Assembly (NCBI RefSeq): GCF_008806755.1
Contig: NZ_WAAU01000037.1
Coordinates: 46,683-110,682 of the forward strand
DNA from: Tenacibaculum aiptasiae
Lineage (GTDB): Bacteria > Bacteroidota > Bacteroidia > Flavobacteriales > Flavobacteriaceae
DNA: 64,000 nucleotides
Reading direction: 5' to 3'
The stretch's first letter is position 1, and every line of letters begins with the position of its first letter. Positions 8,834 through 16,789 of this stretch are shown here, in pieces. Both the position numbers and the translations under genes were made by a program. The notes under the pieces are model-generated. The model did not search any database. It had not been told where the DNA came from and saw only the letters and a list, made by a program, of their open reading frames with translations.

Positions 8834-10315
8834 TTAATTAATTGTAAAAGTTGTTCCTTCTCTTCCGTCTTTTAATTGAACACCTAAAGCCAATAACTCA
8901 TCACGAATCTGGTCAGATAATGCCCAATCTTTATTTTCTCTTGCCTCTTTACGTAACTTAATTAATAATTCTACAGTACCATCTAATGTTTTGGTATCCT
9001 GCTGATTTGTTTCTGAAACTAATCCTAAAACATCAAAACAAAAAGCATTTAATGTATTTTTTAATTCTTCTAAATCATCAGAAGAAATAGTTGCTTTTTT
9101 ATCTTTTAATAAGTTTATAAATTTAACAGCATCAAATAAATGCGCAATTAAAATTGGAGTATTAAAATCGTCATTCATGGCATCATAACATTTCTGTTTC
9201 CATGCCTTTACATCAAACTCAGAAGTTACTTTATCTGCATTAATTCCTTTTAAGTTCTTAATAGCTTCCATTAACTTATTAAATCCTTTTTCTGAAGCTA
9301 ACATTGCTTCTCCAGAGAAATCTAAAATACTTCTATAGTGCGCTTGCATAATAAAGAACCTTACTACCCCAGCACTAAAAGCTTTAGGAAGAATATCATT
9401 CTCACCTGTTAAAATAGCTTCTGGTAGAATATAATTCCCAGATGACTTAGCCATTTTTTGACTATTTAACAACAGCATATTTGCATGCATCCAATAATTA
9501 ACTGGTTGTACTCCTGAACATGCATGTGATTGAGCAATTTCACACTCATGATGCGGAAATTTTAAATCCATTCCTCCACCATGAATATCTATTTGCTCTC
9601 CCAAATATTTTGAACTCATCACTGAACATTCTAAATGCCAACCTGGAAAACCATCGCTCCATGGAGAAGGCCATCTCATAATATGACGTTCATCTGCTTT
9701 TTTCCAAAGTGCAAAGTCTTGTGGATTTTTCTTATCCGATTGCCCGTCTAATGCTCTTGTATTGTGAATTGCATCTTCAACAGTTCTCCCTGATAAAATT
9801 CCATAATGACTTGTTTCATTATATTTTAAAACATCAAAATACACAGATCCATTTACTTCGTAAGCTAATCCTTTATCCATGATTTCTTTAATCATTTCTA
9901 TTTGCTCTACGATATGACCTGTTGCTGTTGGCTCTATGCTTGGAGGTAAAAAGTTATAAAGTGCAGTTACCTTATGAAAGTCTACCGTATAACGTTGTAC
10001 GACCTCCATAGGTTCAATCTCTTCTAAACGTGCTTTTTTCGCAATTTTATCTTCTCCTACATCTGCATCACTTTCTAAATGACCTGCATCGGTAATATTA
10101 CGAACGTAGCGAACTTTAAACCCTAAATGTAACAGATAACGAAACACCATGTCAAAAGACATAAATGTTCTTACATTTCCTAAATGTACATTGCTGTATA
10201 CGGTTGGACCACATACATACATTCCTACACGTCCTTCGGTTACTGGTTTAAAAAGCTCTTTAGATTTTGTTAAAGAGTTATATATTTTTAGTTGATTTTC
10301 TTCGTATAATTTCAT
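8834..10315 (-). CDS. cysS: Cysteine-tRNA ligase
   Basis: Charges tRNA-Cys with cysteine. The 493-residue class I synthetase has its HIGH signature as HLGN after CGPTVYSNV. Zinc-site residues lie in the N-terminal CGPT and in GWHLECS and HHECEIAQ, and the KMSKS loop is KMAKS (followed by SGNYI). It is the first gene of the four-gene minus-strand operon, with a candidate TATCTTTA box about 25 bp upstream. Length and motifs are normal. Confidence 0.98.
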   Translation of the reverse strand: MKLYEENQLKIYNSLTKSKELFKPVTEGRVGMYVCGPTVYSNVHLGNVRTFMSFDMVFRYLLHLGFKVRYVRNITDAGHLESDADVGEDKIAKKARLEEIEPMEVVQRYTVDFHKVTALYNFLPPSIEPTATGHIVEQIEMIKEIMDKGLAYEVNGSVYFDVLKYNETSHYGILSGRTVEDAIHNTRALDGQSDKKNPQDFALWKKADERHIMRWPSPWSDGFPGWHLECSVMSSKYLGEQIDIHGGGMDLKFPHHECEIAQSHACSGVQPVNYWMHANMLLLNSQKMAKSSGNYILPEAILTGENDILPKAFSAGVVRFFIMQAHYRSILDFSGEAMLASEKGFNKLMEAIKNLKGINADKVTSEFDVKAWKQKCYDAMNDDFNTPILIAHLFDAVKFINLLKDKKATISSDDLEELKNTLNAFCFDVLGLVSETNQQDTKTLDGTVELLIKLRKEARENKDWALSDQIRDELLALGVQLKDGREGTTFTIN

Positions 10316-10340
10316 AGAAATAGTGACTATTAACAGATGC

Positions 10341-10348
10341 TAAAGATA
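10341..10348 (-). promoter_or_regulatory. Candidate -7 box for the cysS operon
   Basis: On the minus strand TATCTTTA followed by GC, one base from TAnnTTTG, about 25 bp upstream of the cysS ATG. Confidence 0.4.
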
Positions 10349-10425
10349 GTCACTTTATGAAGAATAATGAAAAAGAATTTGTTAGCAATTTTATAAAAAT
10401 TTAAAGTAATTATTTTTACTATAAA

Positions 10426-11877
10426 TTATTGTTTTTTTAAGGTTAGTTGACTGTATTTCCCTTTAATTTCTACAGTTTTATTTTTTGAAGTAATTATAAA
10501 ATCACCATTAAATTTTAAATCTCCATTTTCTAAAGTTCTCATATTATCGCTAACATCAAATTTTAGTTCTCCTTGCATATCTAATATATTTATCCCAGCA
10601 CTTGAATAATTTAAAAACACTTTAAAATTGTTATGATTAGGATGTATTTTCTTGATTGTTAACTCTCCAAATTTGTTAATCAACTCTACATTATCATAGA
10701 TATTATCTACTATTACTCCAGATGAATTTGTATCTAAAGTTGTATTAGCAACCGATGCTACATGAGCATCGGTTACATTATTTAAGAACAACGTACAGGC
10801 GTTTAATGAATTTATATTTACTGGAGAATAAGATACATTTAACTTTCCTCCATTTAATACATCTGCCTTGAAAGTACCATAACTTACTTTTCCTGAAGCT
10901 TTCGTTTTTGGTAATTTGACTTTACAATGACGTGTATTTAAATCGAAAGTAGCATTCTTTGGTACTTTGATAACGATCTTTTTAGTCACTTTTATTTTTT
11001 TCCCATTTATCGTAAAATCATTTCCTTCTGTTGAATACGAATAACTATAACTTGATGGGTTTTTACCCATTTTTTTAAGCAATTTATTTCTTTTAGATTC
11101 AATTATCATTAATCTTAAATCTCTTTCTCTTTTTTTAGCTTTTTCTTTTAATTCTTTTTTTCTTACTAATGCTTCTTTTTTTGCTTCTAAAAGTTCTCTC
11201 TTTCTTTTTCTATTTAATCTATTCCTATCTTCTCTCAGTTTCTTTTTAAGCTTTTTATACTTTTTACTTTTCTTAAACTTTTCCCACTCTTTTTTAGACT
11301 TTATAGTAATATCATTTGTTTCATCTTTCCATTGAAAAAAATAATTATCTCCATCTTTAGCATACTTATCAAAATCAAACTCCTCAAGCTCTACACCAAA
11401 AGCAATCTCTTCAAAGTTAATTTCTGGAATTACTACATCTGGAATTTCTATATTGTCTACTTCTGGAATTATGATAATATCGTCGTCATTATCATTATGA
11501 AGTTCATATATCTTTGGAAAATTATTTCCAGAAGAATTAAAGTATACAATATTATCATTTCCTATGGAATGAAATCTATTCTTATTAGCACTAATTTGTA
11601 CCTTGCTTTTATTTCCTAAAGCTTCAAATCCCCAATTTTTTAAATACTTTTCAGCTTCTTTTTTCTCAAGCCCTTCTACTTCTATAACAGCTTCTACTGA
11701 AACTTCATTTTTGTTCCATGTAGACACATCTATCTCTGCATTTGAAGCATTAATATTTACAACTACATCTTTATTAGTATTGAAATTTTCACTAAATTTC
11801 TTATTGTATTTCTGTGCGGATACTGCCGTAGTAAACAGTAAAACTAAAGCACTTATTTTAAATCGTTTGAATGTCAT
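10426..11877 (-). CDS. Secreted DUF4097-like beta-repeat protein with a basic coiled insert
   Basis: 483 residues. A signal peptide (about 1-21, ending AVSAQ) precedes an N-terminal segment (about 25-100). A very charged middle follows: first acidic (NDNDDDIIIIPEVDNIEIPD), then from about 190 to 275 an extremely Lys/Arg/Glu-rich helix, likely coiled coil. The C-terminal part (about 295-480) is a series of short beta-strand repeats with Asn turns, as in DUF4097-type putative adhesins. It is the third gene of the ECF sigma operon, overlapping the preceding gene by 20 bp, so it is probably made and controlled with the sigma factor. It may sit in the periplasm or on the surface. Function unproven. 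Confidence 0.7.
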   Translation of the reverse strand: MTFKRFKISALVLLFTTAVSAQKYNKKFSENFNTNKDVVVNINASNAEIDVSTWNKNEVSVEAVIEVEGLEKKEAEKYLKNWGFEALGNKSKVQISANKNRFHSIGNDNIVYFNSSGNNFPKIYELHNDNDDDIIIIPEVDNIEIPDVVIPEINFEEIAFGVELEEFDFDKYAKDGDNYFFQWKDETNDITIKSKKEWEKFKKSKKYKKLKKKLREDRNRLNRKRKRELLEAKKEALVRKKELKEKAKKRERDLRLMIIESKRNKLLKKMGKNPSSYSYSYSTEGNDFTINGKKIKVTKKIVIKVPKNATFDLNTRHCKVKLPKTKASGKVSYGTFKADVLNGGKLNVSYSPVNINSLNACTLFLNNVTDAHVASVANTTLDTNSSGVIVDNIYDNVELINKFGELTIKKIHPNHNNFKVFLNYSSAGINILDMQGELKFDVSDNMRTLENGDLKFNGDFIITSKNKTVEIKGKYSQLTLKKQ

Positions 11878-12436
11878 TTTGAGTTGGATTTTTAAATTCT
11901 TTTAATTGTTTTCGCATACGTTTTAACAGCTGTAAACGCAATTGCAGATTTCCAATCAATGCATTGATAGTATCATCGTTAACTCCTTTTTTATTGAGCT
12001 CTTCGGTTAACGACTTATATTCTTTAGTTAATTCACCTATTTTAGTAATATAACCATCAAATAATTCTTTATTATCTTCAGTTAATTCTAACTGACTTAA
12101 TTCATAGTTTATCGTATTTACGTAATATGTTTCTAAGGTTTTTAACTCTGGCGAAACATTTCCTAAACTAATTTGATTATCTATAGAATTAGACTTATCA
12201 ATAATAGTAGGTTCAACTATTTCACCTCCTCCAATAGGATAAAATTTAATTCCTAAACCTAAAAGTACAACTATAGATGCTGCAACATATAGCCATTGAT
12301 ATGACTTTTTCTTTGATGGTTTCTCGTGTAATTCTTCCATCAATCTTTGTTGAAAACGCAATCTATGATTTGCTGACAATTCAGATCGTTTCTCAACATC
12401 TTCTTTTAATATTTCTCTAATATCTTTTTTAGACAT
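11858..12436 (-). CDS. Probable anti-sigma factor, single-span membrane protein
   Basis: 192 residues. The cytoplasmic N-terminus is basic and helical (KKDIREILKEDVEKRSEL, then HRLRFQQRLMEELHEK). One membrane span (about 46-62, WLYVAASIVVLLGLGIKFYP) is followed by a periplasmic part with a C-terminal helical hairpin (QLRLQLLKRMRKQLKEF). It lacks a recognisable HxxxCxxC zinc anti-sigma motif. Its position, overlapping the ECF sigma gene by 8 bp, and its topology are what suggest an anti-sigma role. That role is inference. Confidence 0.65.
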   Translation of the reverse strand: MSKKDIREILKEDVEKRSELSANHRLRFQQRLMEELHEKPSKKKSYQWLYVAASIVVLLGLGIKFYPIGGGEIVEPTIIDKSNSIDNQISLGNVSPELKTLETYYVNTINYELSQLELTEDNKELFDGYITKIGELTKEYKSLTEELNKKGVNDDTINALIGNLQLRLQLLKRMRKQLKEFKNPTQNDIQTI

Positions 12437-12983
12437 GATGTACTGCTTTTAATTGTTCTTGTACTTTTTTCTTACCTCTTAACAAATGTGTTCTGGAGGT
12501 TACTTCTGAAATCCCTAATATTTGTGAAATCTCTCTATGGTCGTAACCTTCTAACAAGAACAAGGTTAATACAACTCTATACTTTTCTTTTAATTTTTCT
12601 ATACAATTTACTATTTGTTGATATGATATTGTAGCTGCCACATTCCAATCCTCATTATCATCATCTACCATTGTGGTTACTTCATCATTAATAGAAATCA
12701 ACTCTACTTTCTTTTTCTTTAACCAATCTATACTCTGATTAATTACTATTTTTTTTAACCAAGCTCCAAAAGCAACTTCCTCTTTATAGTATTGAATATT
12801 TTTAAACGCTTTTATAAATGCCTCTTGCATTATATCTTCAGCTACATAAGCATCTTTTACATAACGACTTGCAATTGTAAGCATAGCTTCGCAATACAAA
12901 TCATACAATTGCATTTGTGCTTTTGCATCATTGTTTTTACATGCATCTATTACTGATTGATGTAGCTGTTTAGTTGGTTTCAT
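12429..12983 (-). CDS. ECF-family RNA polymerase sigma factor
   Basis: A 184-residue sigma-70-family factor with only regions 2 and 4. Region 2 includes AEDIMQEAFIKAFKNIQYY and region 4 the helix-turn-helix YDHREISQILGISEVTSRTH. It heads a three-gene minus-strand operon of sigma factor, membrane anti-sigma-like protein and secreted effector, with overlapping genes. The region just upstream holds an ECF-style AAC/CGTC promoter, suggesting that it drives its own operon. Confidence 0.92.
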   Translation of the reverse strand: MKPTKQLHQSVIDACKNNDAKAQMQLYDLYCEAMLTIASRYVKDAYVAEDIMQEAFIKAFKNIQYYKEEVAFGAWLKKIVINQSIDWLKKKKVELISINDEVTTMVDDDNEDWNVAATISYQQIVNCIEKLKEKYRVVLTLFLLEGYDHREISQILGISEVTSRTHLLRGKKKVQEQLKAVHHV

Positions 12984-13001
12984 TTTTGATTTCTTATACT
13001 A

Positions 13002-13029
13002 AAGACGATACTTTTTTTCTAGTGTTGCA
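13002..13029 (-). promoter_or_regulatory. Candidate ECF-type promoter of the sigma operon
   Basis: Minus strand: TGCAAC (13024-13029), 16-bp spacer, CGTCTT (13002-13007). This is the AAC ... CGTC pattern with the 16-17 bp spacing typical of ECF sigma promoters, about 18 bp upstream of the sigma ATG. Confidence 0.5.
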
Positions 13030-13049
13030 TTTTTGCTAAATTTTATTTC

Positions 13050-13057
13050 TAAATTTA
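13050..13057 (+). promoter_or_regulatory. Candidate -7 box for meaB
   Basis: TAAATTTA (one base from TAnnTTTG), 25 bp upstream of the meaB ATG, in the divergent region shared with the sigma operon. Confidence 0.3.
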
Positions 13058-13082
13058 CATCATTATTTCGTTTTCACTTGAT

Positions 13083-14153
13083 ATGACTGACAAAAACAAA
13101 TCTGCTCTTTCTGAAAAAGATGGTGTTTCTCAACCAGAAACAACCAGTAAATCTTCTGTTGAAAAAATAAAATTAAGCAGAAAAAAAAGAACTACAACTC
13201 AAGAATTTGTAAATCATATTTTAGCGGGTAATATTCCTTTTTTAAGTAGAGCAATTACTTTAGTTGAAAGCACAAATAATAAACATCAAAAACAAGCTAA
13301 CGAAATTTTAGAAGCTTGTTTACCTCATGCTAATAAATCGATTAGAATAGGTATTACTGGTGTACCTGGAGTTGGTAAGAGTACTTTTATTGAAGCTTTA
13401 GGAAAACACCTTACTTCTTTAGGAAAAAAAGTAGCCGTTTTAGCTGTTGACCCAAGTAGTTCTATTAACAAAGGAAGTATTTTAGGAGATAAAACTCGAA
13501 TGGAACAATTAGTTACTGATGAAAATGCATTTATCAGACCTTCTCCTTCTGGTACTTCTTTAGGTGGAGTAGCTCAAAAAACTCGTGAGAGCATTATTTT
13601 ATGTGAAGCCGCTGGATTTGATACTATTATTATTGAAACCGTTGGGGTTGGTCAATCTGAAACTGCGGTACACTCAATGACAGATTTTTTCTTACTCTTA
13701 AAACTTGCTGGTGCTGGTGATGAACTACAAGGTATTAAACGTGGAATTATTGAAATGGCTGATGCTATTGTAATCAACAAAGCTGATAGTGGTAATGAGA
13801 AAAACGCTAAGATTGCTAAAGTTGAGTTTAATAGAGCGTTACACTTATATCCACCTAAAGATAGCGGATGGCAACCTAAAGTTTTACTCGCTAGTGCGCT
13901 TCACAACAAAGGAGTTGATAACGTATATCAAATGATTAATGAATATATAAGTGCTGCAATAGAAAGTAATTACTTTGACACGAAACGAAATGCTCAAAAC
14001 AGATATTGGTTATTGGAAACCATAAACCAGCAATTAAAAGATAATTTCTACAACAATTCTGTTATTAAAGAATTATTAAATAATGAGCTTATCAAATTAG
14101 AAAGTGGAAAAACAACACCTTTTGCTGCTGCAAATAGACTACTAAATAAATAA
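13083..14153 (+). CDS. meaB: Methylmalonyl-CoA mutase-associated GTPase
   Basis: A G-protein chaperone that guards adenosylcobalamin loading of methylmalonyl-CoA mutase. The 356 residues have a Walker A loop (GVPGVGKST, about 93-101), DPSSSINKGSILGDKTRM with Mg-binding and switch residues, TVGVGQSE (Walker B/switch II) and the guanine-specificity motif NKAD. The N-terminal 30 residues are polar and low-complexity. The mutase genes are not in this window. It is followed after 25 bp by the tRNA-binding protein, in a likely operon. Confidence 0.93.
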   Translation: MTDKNKSALSEKDGVSQPETTSKSSVEKIKLSRKKRTTTQEFVNHILAGNIPFLSRAITLVESTNNKHQKQANEILEACLPHANKSIRIGITGVPGVGKSTFIEALGKHLTSLGKKVAVLAVDPSSSINKGSILGDKTRMEQLVTDENAFIRPSPSGTSLGGVAQKTRESIILCEAAGFDTIIIETVGVGQSETAVHSMTDFFLLLKLAGAGDELQGIKRGIIEMADAIVINKADSGNEKNAKIAKVEFNRALHLYPPKDSGWQPKVLLASALHNKGVDNVYQMINEYISAAIESNYFDTKRNAQNRYWLLETINQQLKDNFYNNSVIKELLNNELIKLESGKTTPFAAANRLLNK

Positions 14154-14159
14154 CTACTG

Positions 14160-14178
14160 AATAAATAAATAAATAAAT
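14160..14178 (+). repeat. ATAA microsatellite before the csaA start codon
   Basis: Four to five tandem copies of ATAA directly abut the ATG of the next gene, in the position where a ribosome would land. A shorter imperfect copy precedes it at the meaB stop. Confidence 0.7.
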
Positions 14179-14526
14179 ATGAAAGAAACAGCTAACACTT
14201 TAACTTGGAATGATTTTACTAAAGTTGAAATGCGAATCGGTACAATTATCAGTGCTGAAGAATTTAAAGAGGTAAAAAATCCTGCTTATAAAATGCAAAT
14301 TGATTTTGGAGAATTTGGTGTTAAAAAAACCTCAGCACAAATCACTAAGTTATACACTCCAGAAGAGTTAATAGGAAATCAAATTATTGCCGTTGTTAAC
14401 TTTCCTAAAAAACAAATTGCAAATATGATGAGTGAATGTTTAGTTTTAGGTGGTATTGGTGACAATAAAGAAGTTACTCTTATTGCTCCTGAAAGAAATA
14501 TTAAAAACGGAACTAGAATTGGGTAG
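14179..14526 (+). CDS. csaA: CsaA-type tRNA-binding domain protein
   Basis: 115 residues consisting of one OB-fold tRNA-binding domain as in CsaA and the C-terminus of methionyl-tRNA synthetase. It runs from the strand FTKVEMRIGTIISAEEF through SAQITKLYTPEELIGNQIIAVVNF to the terminal ERNIKNGTRIG. The family is described as a tRNA-binding or secretion-associated chaperone; its role here is not shown. It follows meaB by 25 bp and is followed after 13 bp by a TTG-initiated gene. Confidence 0.85.
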   Translation: MKETANTLTWNDFTKVEMRIGTIISAEEFKEVKNPAYKMQIDFGEFGVKKTSAQITKLYTPEELIGNQIIAVVNFPKKQIANMMSECLVLGGIGDNKEVTLIAPERNIKNGTRIG

Positions 14527-14539
14527 AAATTAGTTCGCT

Positions 14540-16024
14540 TTGACAAATTTAAAAATACAAAATATTTTACCTGATTCAGACCTTATCTGTTTTGTAGTTC
14601 CTTCTCTTTTTTCTAAAGCTGAATGCAAAAAGTTTTTAAATAACAATATTAGAAATTCTTTTCAAGAAGCTATCACAAACTACCCTACACATTATAGGAA
14701 TAATGAAAGAACTGTAATTAATGATAATGATTTATCTAGTTATCTTTTCAAACAGGTAAAGCCTTTTTTACCAAAAACCTTAGAAATCAATTCTAGCATT
14801 GAATCAGAAAATGGAATTTGGCATTTAAAAAAACTAAACAACAGACTTAGGTTTTGTAAGTACTCAAGTAATCAGTATTTTAAAAGACACCTAGATGGTA
14901 TTCATTATGAAGATTATTTAACTCAATCAAAGTTAACATTTATGATTTATTTAAATGATGCAACTGAATTCAAGGGAGGCAAAACCTTATTTTTCGAAAA
15001 TAAAAACACAAATAAAATTTGGGCGTCATATATTCCTAAACAAGGTGATTTGATTGTTTTTGACCATAACGTTTGGCACGAAGGTGAAGTATTAATACAA
15101 GGTGAGAAATTTGTTTTAAGAAGTGATATCCTATATTCCAAAAAAAAGGAAAACAAAAATTTACAACCATTTTATGGGCACCTAGGTTATATTTGGTCTT
15201 TATTAAAAAATAGTGATGAAATTATTTTGAGTGGTGGTCGAGATAAAGAGATAAAAGTTTGGACTAACTTAGGAAAACTAAAAACTTCTTTAAAAGGCCA
15301 TCTAAATTCTGTTTTATGTATTGAAAAAATAAATAACAATATTTTTATTTCTGGTTCTAGAGATAAACAAATAATTGTTTGGAAAAATTATAAAATACTA
15401 AATAAAATTAAAATTCATTCGGCTGTTATTCTTTCATTGTGCCGCTTAACAAATAATACATTTGTATCTAGTAGTGGTGATAACACTATCAAAATAGTAA
15501 AACTTAATGGTAGGGTTCTAAAAACTTTTGATGAACATAGCAATTGGGTTTGGCAAATAACAAAAATCAACAACTATACTCTTGCTTCATGCTCTGAAGA
15601 TTGTTCTATTAAAATTTGGAATATTAATAACGAAAAATCTATATATACTTTTCATGAAACTTCTCCAATTATTAGTATCACATTTAATAATTACACAAAA
15701 CAATTAATTAGTGGAAATTTAAATGGTGAAATTACTATCAGAACTTTAAAAAATGATTTTAGTCTTTCTAGTATAAAAACATTCCAAGCACATTCCAAAA
15801 CTATTAGGTCTATAAAAATTTTAAATAATAATTATATTGCTTCTGGAGGAGAAGATAATTCAGTTAAAATATGGAACTTAAAAGGTAATCTAATATCCAC
15901 ATTTAAACACTTAAATTTTGTACAATCCGTAGAAACTTTAAATTCAAATACTTTGATAAGTGCTTCTTATGATGGAACTATCAAAACTTGGGATATTGAA
16001 TCGTTAACAAAAATCAATGACTAA
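14540..16024 (+). CDS. 2-oxoglutarate/Fe(II) oxygenase fused to a seven-bladed WD40 propeller
   Basis: 494 residues in two parts. Residues about 15-200 form a prolyl-4-hydroxylase-like double-stranded beta-helix: iron ligands H117-x-D119 in FKRHLDG, distal H180 in WHEGEVL, and R194 in VLRSDILY for 2-oxoglutarate. From about 205 to 490, seven WD40-like repeats end in variants of xDxxIKVW (GGRDKEIKVW, GSRDKQIIVW, SSGDNTIKIV, CSEDCSIKIW, GNLNGEITIR, GGEDNSVKIW, ASYDGTIKTW), enough for one closed propeller. There is no signal peptide, so it should be cytoplasmic. The start is TTG; an upstream in-frame stop and the absence of any ATG before residue about 135 leave no alternative. It probably hydroxylates a protein or peptide brought in by the propeller, which is inference. 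The downstream lipoprotein gene overlaps it by 8 bp. Confidence 0.85.
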   Translation: MTNLKIQNILPDSDLICFVVPSLFSKAECKKFLNNNIRNSFQEAITNYPTHYRNNERTVINDNDLSSYLFKQVKPFLPKTLEINSSIESENGIWHLKKLNNRLRFCKYSSNQYFKRHLDGIHYEDYLTQSKLTFMIYLNDATEFKGGKTLFFENKNTNKIWASYIPKQGDLIVFDHNVWHEGEVLIQGEKFVLRSDILYSKKKENKNLQPFYGHLGYIWSLLKNSDEIILSGGRDKEIKVWTNLGKLKTSLKGHLNSVLCIEKINNNIFISGSRDKQIIVWKNYKILNKIKIHSAVILSLCRLTNNTFVSSSGDNTIKIVKLNGRVLKTFDEHSNWVWQITKINNYTLASCSEDCSIKIWNINNEKSIYTFHETSPIISITFNNYTKQLISGNLNGEITIRTLKNDFSLSSIKTFQAHSKTIRSIKILNNNYIASGGEDNSVKIWNLKGNLISTFKHLNFVQSVETLNSNTLISASYDGTIKTWDIESLTKIND

Positions 16025-16703
16025 ATTATATAAATATAACATCAAATTATTTCTATACACCTTTCTACTTATTGTTTTTTTTAACTGTACAAACAAAAAG
16101 CAAAAAGCTAATACTCCACCTAAACCAAAGACTCTAATAGTTCAAAGTAATTTAACAGATTCAAGAGATAGTGAAACTTACAAAACTGTTCGAATTGCAA
16201 ACAAAACATGGATGGCGGAAAATTTACGTTACAACTCTTCTGGTTCTATGATAAACCCTAACAATCCTTCTAGAGCTTATGGTCGATTATATAACTTAAA
16301 TTCATTAAAAGATGCTTGTCCAAAAGGCTGGCATATTCCTTCTGATAAAGAATGGGACGAATTAGAAATAGCTCACGGAATGCCTTCTTCTTTTATTAGC
16401 AAAGGTGGTTGGCGAGGTGAACATGCTATACACATGAGAAGCGTAGAGCATTGGGATAATGAATCTAATAACACTAACAAACTTAATTTCAATATACTTC
16501 CTGCTGGTTATTTTGACACTGGAAAAACAGGACTTCCAAAAGGTTTTGAAGGTTTAGGATTTGCAGCAGCATTTTGGTCTTCAATAGAAAATAATATTGC
16601 TACTGCTCGATTTATGTTTAGCGGAAAAACTTTTGTTAATAAATGGGAAGACAAAAACAATAATACCAATATGGCTTTATCTTGTCGATGTGTAAAAGAT
16701 TAG
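16017..16703 (+). CDS. FISUMP-domain lipoprotein
   Basis: 228 residues. The lipoprotein signal has its lipobox cysteine at 24 (VFFNC). The Fibrobacter succinogenes major paralogous domain (FISUMP) begins near residue 55. Its recognisable parts are VRIANKTWMAENLRY, YGRLYNLNSLKDACPKGWHIP, SDKEWDELE, LNFNILPAGYF, FWSSIENN and the end LSCRCVKD. It is related to sulfatase-modifying/C-type-lectin-like folds; the role is probably surface display or recognition. The ATG lies inside the end of the oxygenase/WD40 gene (8-bp overlap), implying co-translation with a cytoplasmic partner. Confidence 0.88.
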   Translation: MTKLYKYNIKLFLYTFLLIVFFNCTNKKQKANTPPKPKTLIVQSNLTDSRDSETYKTVRIANKTWMAENLRYNSSGSMINPNNPSRAYGRLYNLNSLKDACPKGWHIPSDKEWDELEIAHGMPSSFISKGGWRGEHAIHMRSVEHWDNESNNTNKLNFNILPAGYFDTGKTGLPKGFEGLGFAAAFWSSIENNIATARFMFSGKTFVNKWEDKNNNTNMALSCRCVKD

Positions 16704-16789
16704 CGCTATTTGCTAAACAAAAACATATCTAAAATCCTTTTCTTACTTTCATAAATATTTTATTAATTTCGAATTTCTAAACTATATTA

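Noticed and set aside
11332..11905. Plus-strand ORFs inside the sigma operon
   Set aside because: Low-complexity Ile/Phe/Ser-rich translations of the antisense of a charged protein; no starts or homology.
14540..16024. Two separate genes, oxygenase and WD40, joined by a sequencing error
   Set aside because: The reading frame is open throughout, the linker is short and natural, and no internal start or stop signals separate the two parts.
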